Of a DNA stretch of 64,000 nt, positions 38,263 to 47,935 are shown piece after piece. The number at the start of each line of letters is the position of its first letter. The stretch's first letter is position 1. The stretch covers positions 1 through 64,000 of the forward strand of contig NZ_JAHXZS010000005.1 in assembly GCF_019740335.1 (NCBI RefSeq), read 5' to 3'. Both the position numbers and the translations under genes were made by a program. Below the pieces are notes generated by a model. The model had not been told where the DNA came from and made no database searches. It was given only the letters and a program-made list of their open reading frames with translations. Source of the stretch: Alteraquisediminimonas sediminicola. GTDB taxonomy: Bacteria; Pseudomonadota; Alphaproteobacteria; Sphingomonadales; Sphingomonadaceae.

Positions 38263-39833
38263 GATTACGGGCGGTTGCGCTTGCCCTGTCCTTGGCGCTT
38301 GGGCTGGCGGCATGCCAGCCGGAGAGGTCAACCGCCCCCCAGCACAGCGCAACTTTGCCCGCCGATACATTGGTCCGCTTATCGGAAGATGACGCCAAAA
38401 GCCTCGACCCACAGAAAATATCCGATGTCGCATCCAGCCGGGTCGCGATGGATCTGTTCGAGGGCCTCACCCGCTTCAATGGCAAGGGTGAGGTCGAACC
38501 CGCCATCGCCAGCGCATGGACATTATCGCCCGACGGCTTGACCTGGTCGTTCAAATTGCGCCCCGATGCGCGCTTTTCCGATGGCAGCCCGATCACCGCG
38601 CCCCTCTTCGCACAGATTTTTCAACGCCTGCGCGCACCCGCAACCGCCGCGCCCACACGGGAGTTGTTCGAAGGCATCGCCAATGTGGTCGCGACACAGC
38701 CCGATCTGGTCAGCATCCATCTCCGCCGCCCGGACCCGGCCTTGCCTGACCTGATGGCGCAACCGGCGATGGCCGCCCTGCCCATGCACCGCATCACCAC
38801 TCTGGCCGATCATTGGACAAGCGAACGGCCTTTGGTCACCTCCGGCGCCTATCGCCTGCGCGATTGGCAATTGAACGACCATATGCAGCTTGAACCCAAT
38901 CCCTTTTGGTATGATGGCAAACCACGCACCCCCTATGTCCGCTGGCTACCCGTGGCCGATAAATTGACGGCATTGCGGCGATTCCAGACTGGGCAAGCCG
39001 ATACAACCGCCGACTTCCCGCCGTCGCGCTTTGAGGATCTAGTGAAAAACCTTGGCACATCGGTCCATGCCGCACCGATGATCGCGACCTATTATCTCAC
39101 GCTCAATACCCGCCAACCGCCATTTGATGATGTCCGGGTGCGCCGCGCACTTGCCATGACCGTTGATCGTGACTGGATCGCCCACCAGCTGATCCGCGCC
39201 GGGGTAAAGCCCGCATGGGGACTGCTGCCATCGGGCCTTGGCCTGCCGCCGCTAAAGCCCGATTGGAAAAATTGGTCGATGGCCAGACGACAGGCTGCGG
39301 CCAGCGACCTGTTGGCGCAGGCGGGCTATGGTCCCGATCACCCGCTACGGGCGACCTTGCGCTTCAACAGCGACCGCGATCATCGCCGGGTAGCAACGGC
39401 GTTGGCCACCATGTGGGCGCCGCTTGGGGTCGAAATCTCCCTATTCAACAGCGAAGCGAGTCTGCACTTCGCCGCCATGCGTCGCGGCGACTTTCAGATC
39501 GCGCGGGCCGGTTGGGTCGCCGATATGCCGACTCCGGAAAACATGCTGATGGTCCATCACTCCACCGCCACGGCACTGAATTATGCCGGCTATAACAGCC
39601 CCGTCTTCGATACCGCGCTGGATCGAGCGCTGAACACCGCCGACCCGGCCATGCGCGCCAAAATGATGCGCCGCGCCGAACAGCAGCTCATCTTCGATGC
39701 GCCGATTATCCCGATTTATCACAATGCGGCCCGTGCACTTGTTGCCCCACGCGTCAACGGATGGCAGGATAACCCGATCAATGTCCATCCCAGCCGCACC
39801 CTCAGCCTGACCGTCGGAACCACCAGCAGATGA
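38259..39833 (+). CDS. Peptide/oligopeptide ABC transporter substrate-binding lipoprotein (SBP family 5), first of two
   Basis: A 524-residue periplasmic lipoprotein. The signal peptide ends in a lipobox LAAC (ALGLAACQPE), then a standard SBP_bac_5 body: DDAKSLDPQKISDVASSRVAMDLFEGLTRF (in part), AWTLSPDGLTWSFKLRPDARFSDG, VRRALAMTVDRDWIAH. Such proteins feed Dpp/Opp permeases. No permease or ATPase gene is adjacent; the gene is coupled (ATGA) to nadE before and to a second SBP after it. Confidence 0.9.
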   Translation: MRLRAVALALSLALGLAACQPERSTAPQHSATLPADTLVRLSEDDAKSLDPQKISDVASSRVAMDLFEGLTRFNGKGEVEPAIASAWTLSPDGLTWSFKLRPDARFSDGSPITAPLFAQIFQRLRAPATAAPTRELFEGIANVVATQPDLVSIHLRRPDPALPDLMAQPAMAALPMHRITTLADHWTSERPLVTSGAYRLRDWQLNDHMQLEPNPFWYDGKPRTPYVRWLPVADKLTALRRFQTGQADTTADFPPSRFEDLVKNLGTSVHAAPMIATYYLTLNTRQPPFDDVRVRRALAMTVDRDWIAHQLIRAGVKPAWGLLPSGLGLPPLKPDWKNWSMARRQAAASDLLAQAGYGPDHPLRATLRFNSDRDHRRVATALATMWAPLGVEISLFNSEASLHFAAMRRGDFQIARAGWVADMPTPENMLMVHHSTATALNYAGYNSPVFDTALDRALNTADPAMRAKMMRRAEQQLIFDAPIIPIYHNAARALVAPRVNGWQDNPINVHPSRTLSLTVGTTSR

Positions 39834-41311
39834 TGAAGCCGACCGCCCTCGCATTCTCCCTTCCCCTGCTAGCTTTATTGGCCACCTGCAGCGACAAAAA
39901 GCATGATCGGCTTGATGTCACGCTGATCGGCGACAAATTGGCGATCGTAGACCCCGTCACCACGCCCCTCAACGATACGCAATCCGCCCTGCTCTCCGCC
40001 ACAGCCCAGGGGCTGATCCGTTTCGATGCCACCGGCCAGATTCAGGCCGGGCTAGCCAGCCGCTGGGCCGTGGTCGATGAAGGCCGCAGCCTGATCTTCC
40101 GCCTCACCGATGGCGATGAAGACAGCGCACGCCCGGCATGGCTCACCGCAGAAGCCATTGCCGACCGACTACGCAAGGCCTTGCTGAATAATCCCCGCAA
40201 TCGCCTTTCGCCGCAATTTGATGCCGTCGAATCGATCAGGGCCGTCACGCCACAGGTCATCGAAATCCGATTGAAATCCGCCAGACCCGATGTGCTGAAC
40301 ATGCTCGCGCAGCCGGAAGCCGCATTATTGTTCAAGCGCAGCATAGTCGGGACCGGCCCCTTGAAGATCACGCGAAGGGCGTTCACCGGCTGGCAATTGT
40401 CTCCCATCAGGCTGGATGGTGTGGTCGTGCCAGAGGACACGGATCGCTATCAGCCCGCCATGACGATCCGCGCAGAATCAGCGCCGCGCGCCGTTACGCG
40501 CTTCGCGCGTGGCTGGACGCAATTGGTGCTGGGCGGGCGGCTTACGGATTGGCCATTGATCGCGGCAGCGCGGATCAACGCCCGTCAGGTACAAATTGAC
40601 CCCGCCAATGGACTTTATGGCCTGGCAATCGGCAATAAAGAAGCGCTGCTGCAAGAGCCATCCATTCGACGCGCCTTAGCCATGGCACTTGACCGAAATG
40701 GATTACTGCGTGCGATGGACCTGCCCACCGACCTCGCGCAGGATTCACTCCTGCCGCAACATTTACACGACCTGACATTGGTGCCGACCCATCCATGGAG
40801 CAATTTGTCACAAAACGAACGGCAAGCTTTCGCAAAAGCGCAAATTGCCGAATGGGTAAAAGCGGGCAATATGGTCCCGACATTGCACATCGCCCTGCCC
40901 AATGGCCATGGCAGCGACATGTTGTTCAAACTGCTACGCCAACAATGGGCACAAATCGGGGTCAGTATCCAACGCAGCAACATAACGGATGCCGATCTCT
41001 GGCTCATTGATATCGTGACCCCCACCGATACCGCCGGATGGTATCTCCGCCAATTCGCCTGCAGGCCGATGAAAATTTGCGACCACTTTGCCGACAATAA
41101 AATGATCGAAGCCCGCGCTGCTCCGACCACACAGGCGCGCACCGATGCCCTGCAAGCGGCGGCAGCTTCTTATATCGAGAACTTGCCGTTCATCCCGCTG
41201 TTCAAGCCGATTCGCTGGTCGCTGGTCAACCCATCGCTTGGCGGCTTCACGCCCAATATGCGGGCAGTCCATCCACTCGATACGATCAAGCCATCGCGTT
41301 CCAAGCGCTAA
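39830..41311 (+). CDS. Second peptide-type ABC substrate-binding lipoprotein, divergent
   Basis: A 493-residue paralogue of the preceding gene. N terminus MMKPTALAFSLPLLALLATCSDKK has a lipobox-like LATC. The body is an SBP_bac_5 fold but more divergent (VTTPLNDTQSALLSATAQGLIRFD, SRWAVVDEGRSLIFRLTDGDED). It overlaps the first SBP by 4 nt and ends before the convergent smr gene. No membrane permease genes follow, so the pair may use a shared permease or have another role. Confidence 0.85.
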   Translation: MMKPTALAFSLPLLALLATCSDKKHDRLDVTLIGDKLAIVDPVTTPLNDTQSALLSATAQGLIRFDATGQIQAGLASRWAVVDEGRSLIFRLTDGDEDSARPAWLTAEAIADRLRKALLNNPRNRLSPQFDAVESIRAVTPQVIEIRLKSARPDVLNMLAQPEAALLFKRSIVGTGPLKITRRAFTGWQLSPIRLDGVVVPEDTDRYQPAMTIRAESAPRAVTRFARGWTQLVLGGRLTDWPLIAAARINARQVQIDPANGLYGLAIGNKEALLQEPSIRRALAMALDRNGLLRAMDLPTDLAQDSLLPQHLHDLTLVPTHPWSNLSQNERQAFAKAQIAEWVKAGNMVPTLHIALPNGHGSDMLFKLLRQQWAQIGVSIQRSNITDADLWLIDIVTPTDTAGWYLRQFACRPMKICDHFADNKMIEARAAPTTQARTDALQAAAASYIENLPFIPLFKPIRWSLVNPSLGGFTPNMRAVHPLDTIKPSRSKR

Positions 41312-41320
41312 ATCCGCCAA

Positions 41321-41896
41321 TCAGCCGTCCCGACCTCGCCGCAAGATCACATATAATGCGCCATCGCCACCATGGCGCGGATGGGCATTGCGCACAGCGG
41401 CGATCCGATCGGCAAAGCGCGAGCCGGCCAACCAGTCACAAATCTTCGCCCGGATAATCCCGCGTCGTTCATTGCCCACACGCTCGGCATTGCGAGACTT
41501 GCCAGTAATCAACAACACGGTCCGCGCATGATGCCGGATCGCGCGTTCAAGCCCATGGTCGAGATAGCTCCACGCCGAATCGAGCGTATGACCATGCAGA
41601 TCGATCACCTGATCGGGGACCGCGCGCCCCGTGCCGAGACGACGGTCCCAACTGCCGTCCAGTGTATTGGCGATGACCGGCGCAGGTGGCTTGGGCGCGG
41701 ACACTGGTACACGATCCAGCGGCACCCGTCCCTTTACCTTTGCTGGCGCAGACTTTGGCGCCATGACCATTAACGGCGCAGGCTTATGGGAAACAACCAA
41801 AGGCAAAAGTCGCGGCACCGCACGTGGATGGATCGGTCGCACAGATTGGGCCAGACGCGCCCAGTCTTCGAGCTCTTCAGCGCTGAGCCGACGCAT
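41321..41896 (-). CDS. Smr/MutS2-type domain protein
   Basis: A 191-residue protein with a basic, proline-rich N terminus and a C-terminal Smr domain: IDLHGHTLDSAWSYLDHGLE, VLLITGKSRNAERVGNERRG and NAHPRHGGDGALYVILRR. The Smr domain is a nicking endonuclease fold found on MutS2. Such stand-alone proteins follow mltA and timA in many alphaproteobacteria. It overlaps mltA by 20 nt. Role in recombination or repair is inferred from the domain. Confidence 0.92.
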   Translation of the reverse strand: MRRLSAEELEDWARLAQSVRPIHPRAVPRLLPLVVSHKPAPLMVMAPKSAPAKVKGRVPLDRVPVSAPKPPAPVIANTLDGSWDRRLGTGRAVPDQVIDLHGHTLDSAWSYLDHGLERAIRHHARTVLLITGKSRNAERVGNERRGIIRAKICDWLAGSRFADRIAAVRNAHPRHGGDGALYVILRRGRDG

Positions 41897-43160
41897 CTTT
41901 TGTCGCCATTCCGGCGGTCAACCGCGCCAGCGTACCAATAGGCAGCAACAATTGCGCCTGACCACGGCCCGACATGCCGCCCGCAATTTGCTCGGCCTCG
42001 ATGCCGGCACCCCAAAATGTATCAACGCGATTCGGCCCCTTGATCGCGCCGCCGGTATCCTGCGCGACCCAAAGCCCCGATGCCTCCTGCCGATCCAGCC
42101 ATAGCCACAAAGGCGCGCCCAGCGGGATAAACGCCGGGTCAGCGGCCACCGATGCACGACCAACGACCTGCACGCCCAGCGCACCCAATGGCCCCGCCCC
42201 CGTCACTTCACGGAAAAAAACAAAGCTGCGGTTTTCATTCATGATCGCGCGCCCCTCTTCCGGGTGCGCGCGCAACCATGCAACAATGCCCTGCATGCTG
42301 GACTGACCCGGCCCCAACAGGCCCCGATCCTTCATCAGCTTGCCGATACCGGAATAATCTCGGCCATTCTGGCTTTCATAACCGATCCGCATCACCGACC
42401 CATCCGGCAGGCGCAAACGCCCCGAGCCCTGCACCTGCAAGAAGAAGAACTCGACCTCATCCGCGGCCCAGGCGATCTCCAGATTGCGACCCGCAAGCGC
42501 ACCGCCAACGATCTCAGCCCGATCCGCATAAGGCACGAATGTCGCGCCCGCCACGCGACCGCGAATCTTCTTCCCTTTCAGACTGTCCGAAAACTGCCCT
42601 AGATCGAGATCGACAAGATCCGGCGGGCGGCGATAAATCGGCACGCCATAACCGGGCGCGCGCACACGCGAGCCTGCGATTTCCGGCTCGTAATAGCCGG
42701 TCGCAAATGCATTACCGTCGCCAATGATCGCCGATTCGAAATAGCGGGTAAAAAAGGCGCGGGCATCGTCATCGGACCAGCCTGAGGCCGCGATACACGC
42801 AGGCCGCCAATCCGCAGGCTGGGTCAGGCCGGATGTATCGGTGCGCCGGGTCAGGGATGGGCAACTCAGACGAAAAGCCGACAATGCAGCCCGCGCATCC
42901 CGATCCGTGATCGCCAGCGATGTCACGGGCTGTCCGGGCCGCACCCCGGTAGAACGGGCGTTGTCCTTCGGCATAATAGCGGGCGCGGGCAACGGCACAG
43001 CTTGCAACTTTGGCGTGGCCGCTTTGGGCCGGGATACGGCTGTGACCCCCGGTGCCTTTTTGCCAGATGACGCAGGGACAATCGTCCCCGCGCATGCTGA
43101 CAACAGCATCGCCGCCATCACGCCAAAAGCAACGCGCCACCCCAAAACCACGTGCCGCAC
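41877..43160 (-). CDS. mltA: Membrane-bound lytic murein transglycosylase A
   Basis: A 427-residue lipoprotein (lipobox LLSAC) that cleaves peptidoglycan glycan strands. Conserved parts: FTRYFESAIIGDGNAFATGYYEPEI, VPIYRRPPDLVDLDLGQFSD, FFLQVQGSGRLRLPDGSVMRIGY (in part), and AQDTGGAIKGPNRVDTFWG with the catalytic Asp region. It lies 3 nt after timA on the same strand. Confidence 0.95.
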   Translation of the reverse strand: MRHVVLGWRVAFGVMAAMLLSACAGTIVPASSGKKAPGVTAVSRPKAATPKLQAVPLPAPAIMPKDNARSTGVRPGQPVTSLAITDRDARAALSAFRLSCPSLTRRTDTSGLTQPADWRPACIAASGWSDDDARAFFTRYFESAIIGDGNAFATGYYEPEIAGSRVRAPGYGVPIYRRPPDLVDLDLGQFSDSLKGKKIRGRVAGATFVPYADRAEIVGGALAGRNLEIAWAADEVEFFFLQVQGSGRLRLPDGSVMRIGYESQNGRDYSGIGKLMKDRGLLGPGQSSMQGIVAWLRAHPEEGRAIMNENRSFVFFREVTGAGPLGALGVQVVGRASVAADPAFIPLGAPLWLWLDRQEASGLWVAQDTGGAIKGPNRVDTFWGAGIEAEQIAGGMSGRGQAQLLLPIGTLARLTAGMATKDASAQR

Positions 43161-43163
43161 GGA

Positions 43164-43820
43164 TCAGGCCGCTTCGTCGGTTTCAACAAGCATCCAATTG
43201 GGATCGCTATCGCGGACATTGCGACTAAACGTCCAAAGATCATGAGTCGGCACGGCATCGCTGAGCGACCCGGCAACGATATTGCCATCGCGGTCACGGG
43301 TAACACCGGCAATATCTGCCTCGAAATGCACCGTGATCCGGGCGATACGGTTTTCAATCGTCGCCCCCTCAATCACGGCGCGATCGATCCGCACCAACCG
43401 ATTATCCAGCGTCAGGCCATCGGCCTCACGCGCGCGAATCGCCTCGGAGAAAGAATGGCACACATCGGCATTCGCCAATTCCGCCAGCGCCCGTTCGTCG
43501 CCGCGCCAAAAGGCATCAAGGATCATGCCATAGGCCGCCCGCGCACCTTCAAGGAAATGCCCGCTATCAAAGCGCGAGTCTGCAGACACAATCGCCCGCA
43601 GTCCGTCAATCGCCGATGGCCCGATATGCCCAAGAAATCCCTGATCCGCATTGCCCGAGGCATCACGCGTCTCTGGCGGCAAACCGACTTTCGGCAGTGG
43701 TGCAGCATCCGCCATATCAGCCATTGGCTGCTGCTCATGACCAGTGCGTTGACCCAGCACGCTGTATAGGCGCAGGCCGACAAACAAAGCCACCATGGCG
43801 AAGATGATAATTTCCGTCAC
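43164..43820 (-). CDS. timA: Tim44/TimA family adaptor protein
   Basis: A 218-residue protein with an N-terminal membrane helix (TEIIIFAMVALFVGLRLYSVLGQRTG, in part) and a C-terminal Tim44-like domain (GHFLEGARAAYGMILDAFWRGDERALAELA, ...). The bacterial homologue of the mitochondrial import component Tim44. It starts with GTG preceded by GGAGG. Function in bacteria is uncertain; it is usually near secB, which is not found here. It heads the timA-mltA-smr operon. Confidence 0.9.
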   Translation of the reverse strand: MTEIIIFAMVALFVGLRLYSVLGQRTGHEQQPMADMADAAPLPKVGLPPETRDASGNADQGFLGHIGPSAIDGLRAIVSADSRFDSGHFLEGARAAYGMILDAFWRGDERALAELANADVCHSFSEAIRAREADGLTLDNRLVRIDRAVIEGATIENRIARITVHFEADIAGVTRDRDGNIVAGSLSDAVPTHDLWTFSRNVRDSDPNWMLVETDEAA

Positions 43821-43924
43821 TCAACCTCCATCCGGTTCCATCAGGAACCCTGACTTCACATATAGCGACGACCAGCCCAATTTTCAAATCAGTCTGGCAA
43901 AGTTTAGCCTCATACCGTGGCTAT

Positions 43925-44590
43925 TCAGCCGCACTTTCTCTCATTGTACTTCACACCCTTCCAGCATCGTTGCTCCAGCCTCGGCAGCGCAACCAAAAGA
44001 CGACGTGGATCGGTGCCCATGATGAACGGATCGGAATAGCCCTGCAGGCTGATCCGTAGCTCGCGCAATTGCTCTCTCGCTACCGCAAGGAACATCCCTT
44101 TGGGCGCCCCCACAACCGCCCGGCCGACCTTACCCGCGACATGGCAAAAGCTGCGCTGGCCATTGGCAGTCGAAAAACCATTATAGGTCCGAGTCGAATA
44201 ATCGTCGAATTTCCGCTGCCCGCCGACCTTGTTCACCCGGACAAAATAATTACCCAGAGTCGAATATGCCTTGGCCAGTTCCACCTTATGCTGGACCAAC
44301 ACGTCATTATAATTATCGATCAACCGCAGGCCCGACCATTGTTGGCATTTCAGCGCCGCTACATTGAGCCCAGACCTCAGATTCCAGACAAGGGCAGCGT
44401 CCAACTCGGCCTGTGTCGCTTGCGGCAACGGCAATCCCGCTACGCTATCGCCGCCTGAAATAGGACCTGTGGCAAATTGCGGCGGATACCAAAAGACCTG
44501 TGCGGCTGCCGGTGCTGCATATAACAGCGGCAAACCCAGCACCAACGCCAAAGCCATTCCCATCCGTCGATCAAGTATGCGGCGTATCAT
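43925..44590 (-). CDS. Hypothetical secreted protein
   Basis: A 221-residue protein with a signal peptide (MALALVLGLPLLYAAPAAAQ, cut after AAAQ). The mature protein has a Trp/Tyr-rich start (VFWYPPQF) and a helical body (DAALVWNLRSGLNVAALKCQ, HKVELAKAYSTLGNYFVRVNK) with two or more cysteines (QQWSGL..., QRSFCHVAGKVG, RCWKGV..., RKCG) that could pair. The ATG at 44590 is preferred for its GAGGGTGGAG site. I do not recognise a family; it is probably sphingomonad-specific. It follows the lipoprotein gene at 44628. Confidence 0.72.
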   Translation of the reverse strand: MIRRILDRRMGMALALVLGLPLLYAAPAAAQVFWYPPQFATGPISGGDSVAGLPLPQATQAELDAALVWNLRSGLNVAALKCQQWSGLRLIDNYNDVLVQHKVELAKAYSTLGNYFVRVNKVGGQRKFDDYSTRTYNGFSTANGQRSFCHVAGKVGRAVVGAPKGMFLAVAREQLRELRISLQGYSDPFIMGTDPRRLLVALPRLEQRCWKGVKYNERKCG

Positions 44591-44627
44591 CTCCACCCTC
44601 TTTCTCGGCGACATGCCAATGTTCACG

Positions 44628-44981
44628 TCATTGCGGACCAGCAGCATTCCCGGTTTCGCTCACGCCCTTATCGCCCGACGCCTGAACCGAAGCTGTCTGA
44701 CCGTCCGCCTCATCAGCTTGCGCTCTATTAACAGCATTGTCAGGTGATAAAGTGGCAGGCTTGGCGACCACGGGCGGCAAGCCCGTCATATCCGCATCAG
44801 CCCGCCCCATCGCCTCCACTGCAGACGCATCGCCCATCGTACCAGAATCGACATCCACGGCATTGACATCGATCATCTGGCTATTCGGAATGTCGGATAC
44901 GGGTTCGCTTCCCCCACAGCCAGCCAGCACAAGCAAAAGCGCCAAAGCCGCGTATCGGGCCATCGGAGGGACTGATGTCAT
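44628..44981 (-). CDS. Small hypothetical lipoprotein
   Basis: A 117-residue protein with a lipobox (LLVLAGCGGSEP), so membrane-anchored. The rest is low-complexity and acidic (Asp/Ala/Val/Met-rich, about 17 residues of NAVDVDSGTMGDASAVEA type), probably disordered. No family recognised. It is upstream of the secreted 221-residue protein and 32 nt from lipB's end, same strand. Confidence 0.65.
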   Translation of the reverse strand: MTSVPPMARYAALALLLVLAGCGGSEPVSDIPNSQMIDVNAVDVDSGTMGDASAVEAMGRADADMTGLPPVVAKPATLSPDNAVNRAQADEADGQTASVQASGDKGVSETGNAAGPQ

Positions 44982-45013
44982 GATGCCGAAACTCCCTTGG
45001 TCCTGTTATCTTT

Positions 45014-45679
45014 TTACACGCTGCCGCATGGGCGCTCAAGCCGGTCGAGAAATGTCGCTGCTGTTTCTGCAAATGCCTGATCGACGGCCTCAACCCCAGC
45101 ATCCCGGCCCAAACGCTCCATGCTGGTGACGGCAAATTCCGGCAATCCACAAGGCACGATGCCGCCAAAATGCGACAAATCGGGATGGATGTTTAGCGAT
45201 AGGCCATGAAAGCTGACCCAGCGCCGCACGCGCACGCCAATCGCGCCGATTTTCGCCTCTTGCCCTGCATCCATCGTCCAGATGCCCACCCGGCCCGGCG
45301 CGCGAAAGGCCGCAATGCCGAACCGATCCAGCACATCGATCACCCAGGCTTCAACCGAATGCACAAACCGGCGCACATCCTTGCCGCGCTTCTCGAGATC
45401 GAGCAAAATATACACGATACGCTGGCCCGGCCCGTGATAGGTATATTTTCCGCCGCGCCCCGCCACGAACACCGGAAAGCGCTCGGGCTCCAGCAACTCC
45501 GACGGATTGGCGCTGGTACCGGCGGTATACAACGGCGGATGCTCCAGCAACCAAATCAGTTCGCGCGCGCTACCCTCACGAATAGCGGCGGCACGCGCTT
45601 CCATCTCGGCAAGCGCCTCTTGATATGGCATTTGCCCAGACGTAACACGCCATTCAATTTCGGGATGGCCTTGGATCAT
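45014..45679 (-). CDS. lipB: Lipoyl(octanoyl) transferase
   Basis: A 221-residue enzyme transferring octanoyl from ACP to lipoyl domains. Motifs: [20 protein letters not shown], the catalytic Lys in [20 protein letters not shown] and the Cys in [14 protein letters not shown]. The ATG at 45679 begins [12 protein letters not shown]; the longer frame upstream is antisense to the next gene. It diverges from the membrane protein at 45746. Confidence 0.95.
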   Translation of the reverse strand: MIQGHPEIEWRVTSGQMPYQEALAEMEARAAAIREGSARELIWLLEHPPLYTAGTSANPSELLEPERFPVFVAGRGGKYTYHGPGQRIVYILLDLEKRGKDVRRFVHSVEAWVIDVLDRFGIAAFRAPGRVGIWTMDAGQEAKIGAIGVRVRRWVSFHGLSLNIHPDLSHFGGIVPCGLPEFAVTSMERLGRDAGVEAVDQAFAETAATFLDRLERPCGSV

Positions 45680-45745
45680 GCTGGGTCTATAAGGAACCGG
45701 CGTCGATAAACCAAGTATTCGTAACCAAAGAAGGAAAGAGGTGGG

Positions 45746-46525
45746 ATGGATCTCAACCCCGCGTTTGATGACTCCATGGCCTTTATCCGCCGCGAATATC
45801 GCCTCATTTTGCCCGTTGCCGTCAGCACGATGGGTTTGGCGATATTGCTGCTGGGGCTGGTAATCCCGCCAATCAGCGCCGATGGACAATTTCCGCCGGG
45901 GCCGTGGCTCTGGTGGCTCATCCCCGTTGGATTCATGACCGGGGTCGGCACACTCGGCCTTTCCGCCCTGCGCCTGTTTCCGGGGTTGAGCGTGGGTGAG
46001 GCGCTGCGTCACGGCCTGCGGAACGTCATCCCCTTGCTGCTCGTGCTATTTGCAACACTTGTCTTGCTGCTCTTCGCCCTGTCGGTATTGGGGGTCGTCT
46101 TGATGATGTTGCTCGGCAGCGCACCGGAAGCCGCCGTGATCGAGGCAATGATCTTCGGTATGCCGCTCACCCTCTATCTTGGTGCGCGGATGTCGCTGGC
46201 TTCATGCGCGCTCATTGCCCGCCACCCCCATGAAACGCCGATCAAAGCCATCAAACGAGGCATCGCCATGACCAAGGGGCATAGCTGGCGGATCGCCCTC
46301 ATCATGATGGCCGGCTTTTTCGTCTATCTGTTCATGCTCTTCACCCTGACCGCCGTCTTTGGCTCGCTGTTCCTGCTGCTCGGCAAGTTGATCGGCGACC
46401 CGGCCTTTGGCGAAACCCTGACAAGGCTGCTGATCACCTTTTACGTCTCGGTATTCTTCGCCAGCTTCACGATCCTGCTGGCCAGCATTTATCAGCGGCT
46501 GTCTGCCCGCAGCAACGGGATCTGA
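45746..46525 (+). CDS. Hypothetical polytopic membrane protein
   Basis: A 259-residue protein with about six membrane helices. It has a short cytoplasmic start ([22 protein letters not shown]) and a conserved-looking loop [24 protein letters not shown] that resembles the membrane domain of glycerophosphodiester phosphodiesterase-associated proteins; this is a weak hint. The gene overlaps the convergent GNAT gene by 34 nt (46492-46525). Function unknown. Confidence 0.7.
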   Translation: MDLNPAFDDSMAFIRREYRLILPVAVSTMGLAILLLGLVIPPISADGQFPPGPWLWWLIPVGFMTGVGTLGLSALRLFPGLSVGEALRHGLRNVIPLLLVLFATLVLLLFALSVLGVVLMMLLGSAPEAAVIEAMIFGMPLTLYLGARMSLASCALIARHPHETPIKAIKRGIAMTKGHSWRIALIMMAGFFVYLFMLFTLTAVFGSLFLLLGKLIGDPAFGETLTRLLITFYVSVFFASFTILLASIYQRLSARSNGI

Positions 46526-47088
46526 GGCGCGCATTCTTCAGGCAACAGCCCGATCAACCGGGGGTCCGCAAATATCTCAACCGCTTGGCGGACCGCGACA
46601 AATCCGGCTTTGCGATAGAAATTGAGCGCGGACGGATGGTCTAGCGTGCAGCTATGCACATGCACCATCGTCACCCCTTTGCGCCAAGCGAGGCTCAGCG
46701 CATGCTGCATCAACCAGCGCCCCAACCCCTTGCCCGCAAGTTCGGGGATCAGGCCAAAATAGGCGATTTCACAGCAATCCGCCGTGCGAAAATCGAGTTC
46801 GACCAAGCCAATTTCAATGCCATGCCGGTCACTCAGCGCATAAATCTCGACCAGTGGATTGGCGATGATCGCCTCCAGTGCCGCATCCGGCATCGCGAGC
46901 CGCGAAAACCAGAGCCAAGGCGCGCCAATCCTTCGAAACAAAGCACGATAGCGGTCGCGATCCGGTGCATCCCAACGCTGCAACCGAAATGGCATCGGCT
47001 GCAAGGGCTGCGGCCTTGGACGGCTGTGCATCTCCAGATAGGTGACCACCGCCGCCAATTCCCCCGGCTGCACCGGCGTCAGCGCCAT
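46492..47088 (-). CDS. GNAT family N-acetyltransferase
   Basis: A 198-residue acetyltransferase. The acetyl-CoA motif is IPELAGKGLGRWLMQHALSL, followed by the typical CTLDHPSALNFYRKAGFV. The 3' end overlaps the convergent membrane-protein gene by 34 nt, with both reading frames intact. It lies 4 nt after hemF's stop on the same strand, so it is probably in the trmL-hemF operon. Substrate unknown. Confidence 0.87.
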   Translation of the reverse strand: MALTPVQPGELAAVVTYLEMHSRPRPQPLQPMPFRLQRWDAPDRDRYRALFRRIGAPWLWFSRLAMPDAALEAIIANPLVEIYALSDRHGIEIGLVELDFRTADCCEIAYFGLIPELAGKGLGRWLMQHALSLAWRKGVTMVHVHSCTLDHPSALNFYRKAGFVAVRQAVEIFADPRLIGLLPEECAPQIPLLRADSR

Positions 47089-47092
47089 CGCC

Positions 47093-47935
47093 TTATTCCC
47101 AGACCACCTCAGGCGGCAGGCTCATCAAAATGGCATCGATATTGCCCCCGGTCTTCAGGCCGAACAATGTGCCACGGTCATAGACAAGGTTGAATTCGGC
47201 ATAACGCCCGCGCCAGACCAATTGGCGATGCTTTTCTTCCGCCGTGAAGGGCATCTCCATCCGCCGCCGCACGAGCTGCGGGAAAATATCGAGAAATGCC
47301 TCGCCCACATCACGTGTAAAGGCAAGATTCGTGGCGAAATCGCCTTCGAGATGATCGTAAAATATCCCGCCCACGCCGCGATGGCATTGGCGATGGGGAA
47401 TGTAGAAATATTCATCCGCCCATTTCGCGAAGCGCGGATAATAATCCGAATCGTGCGCATTGCATGCCTGTTTCAACCGCGCATGAAAATCATCCGTATC
47501 CTCGCCGTAAGGAATCGGCGGATTGAGATCGGCCCCACCACCGAACCAGCGCTTGGTCGTGCACAGGAAACGGGTGTTCATATGCACCGCAGGCACATGC
47601 GGATTGGCCATATGCGCCACAAGGCTGATCCCGGTCGCAAAAAATTCAGGACTGTCGCCCGCGCCATGGATGGTCTTGGCAAATTCAGGGGCAAACGCGC
47701 CGCCGACGGTCGATACATTGACCCCGACCTTTTCAAAGACCTTGCCCTTCATCACGCCCTGCACGCCCCCGCCGCCATGGCCCAGCGGGTCATTGTCGCG
47801 ATTCCACGGGGTATATTCGAAACGGGCATCCGATCCCATATCGCGCTCGATCGCCTCGAATGACGCACAGATCCGGTCGCGCAGGGATTCGAACCAGGTC
47901 CGGGCCGCCTGTTGCTCGTGATCAAGTGTCAACAT
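47093..47935 (-). CDS. hemF: Oxygen-dependent coproporphyrinogen-III oxidase
   Basis: A 280-residue enzyme oxidatively decarboxylating coproporphyrinogen III in haem synthesis. Typical parts: HMANPHVPAVHMNTRFLCTT, WFGGGADLNPPIPYGED, RGVGGIFYDHLEGDF and LVWRGRYAEFNLVYDRGTLFGL (in part). The ATG at 47935 is taken; an earlier reading (to 48064) overlaps trmL fully. It overlaps trmL by 14 nt, consistent with translational coupling. Confidence 0.96.
   Translation of the reverse strand: MLTLDHEQQAARTWFESLRDRICASFEAIERDMGSDARFEYTPWNRDNDPLGHGGGGVQGVMKGKVFEKVGVNVSTVGGAFAPEFAKTIHGAGDSPEFFATGISLVAHMANPHVPAVHMNTRFLCTTKRWFGGGADLNPPIPYGEDTDDFHARLKQACNAHDSDYYPRFAKWADEYFYIPHRQCHRGVGGIFYDHLEGDFATNLAFTRDVGEAFLDIFPQLVRRRMEMPFTAEEKHRQLVWRGRYAEFNLVYDRGTLFGLKTGGNIDAILMSLPPEVVWE

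Noticed and set aside
37588-38433. A 281-residue minus-strand frame over nadE and SBP-1
   Set aside because: Antisense shadow of two well-identified genes; composition and lack of motifs do not support it.
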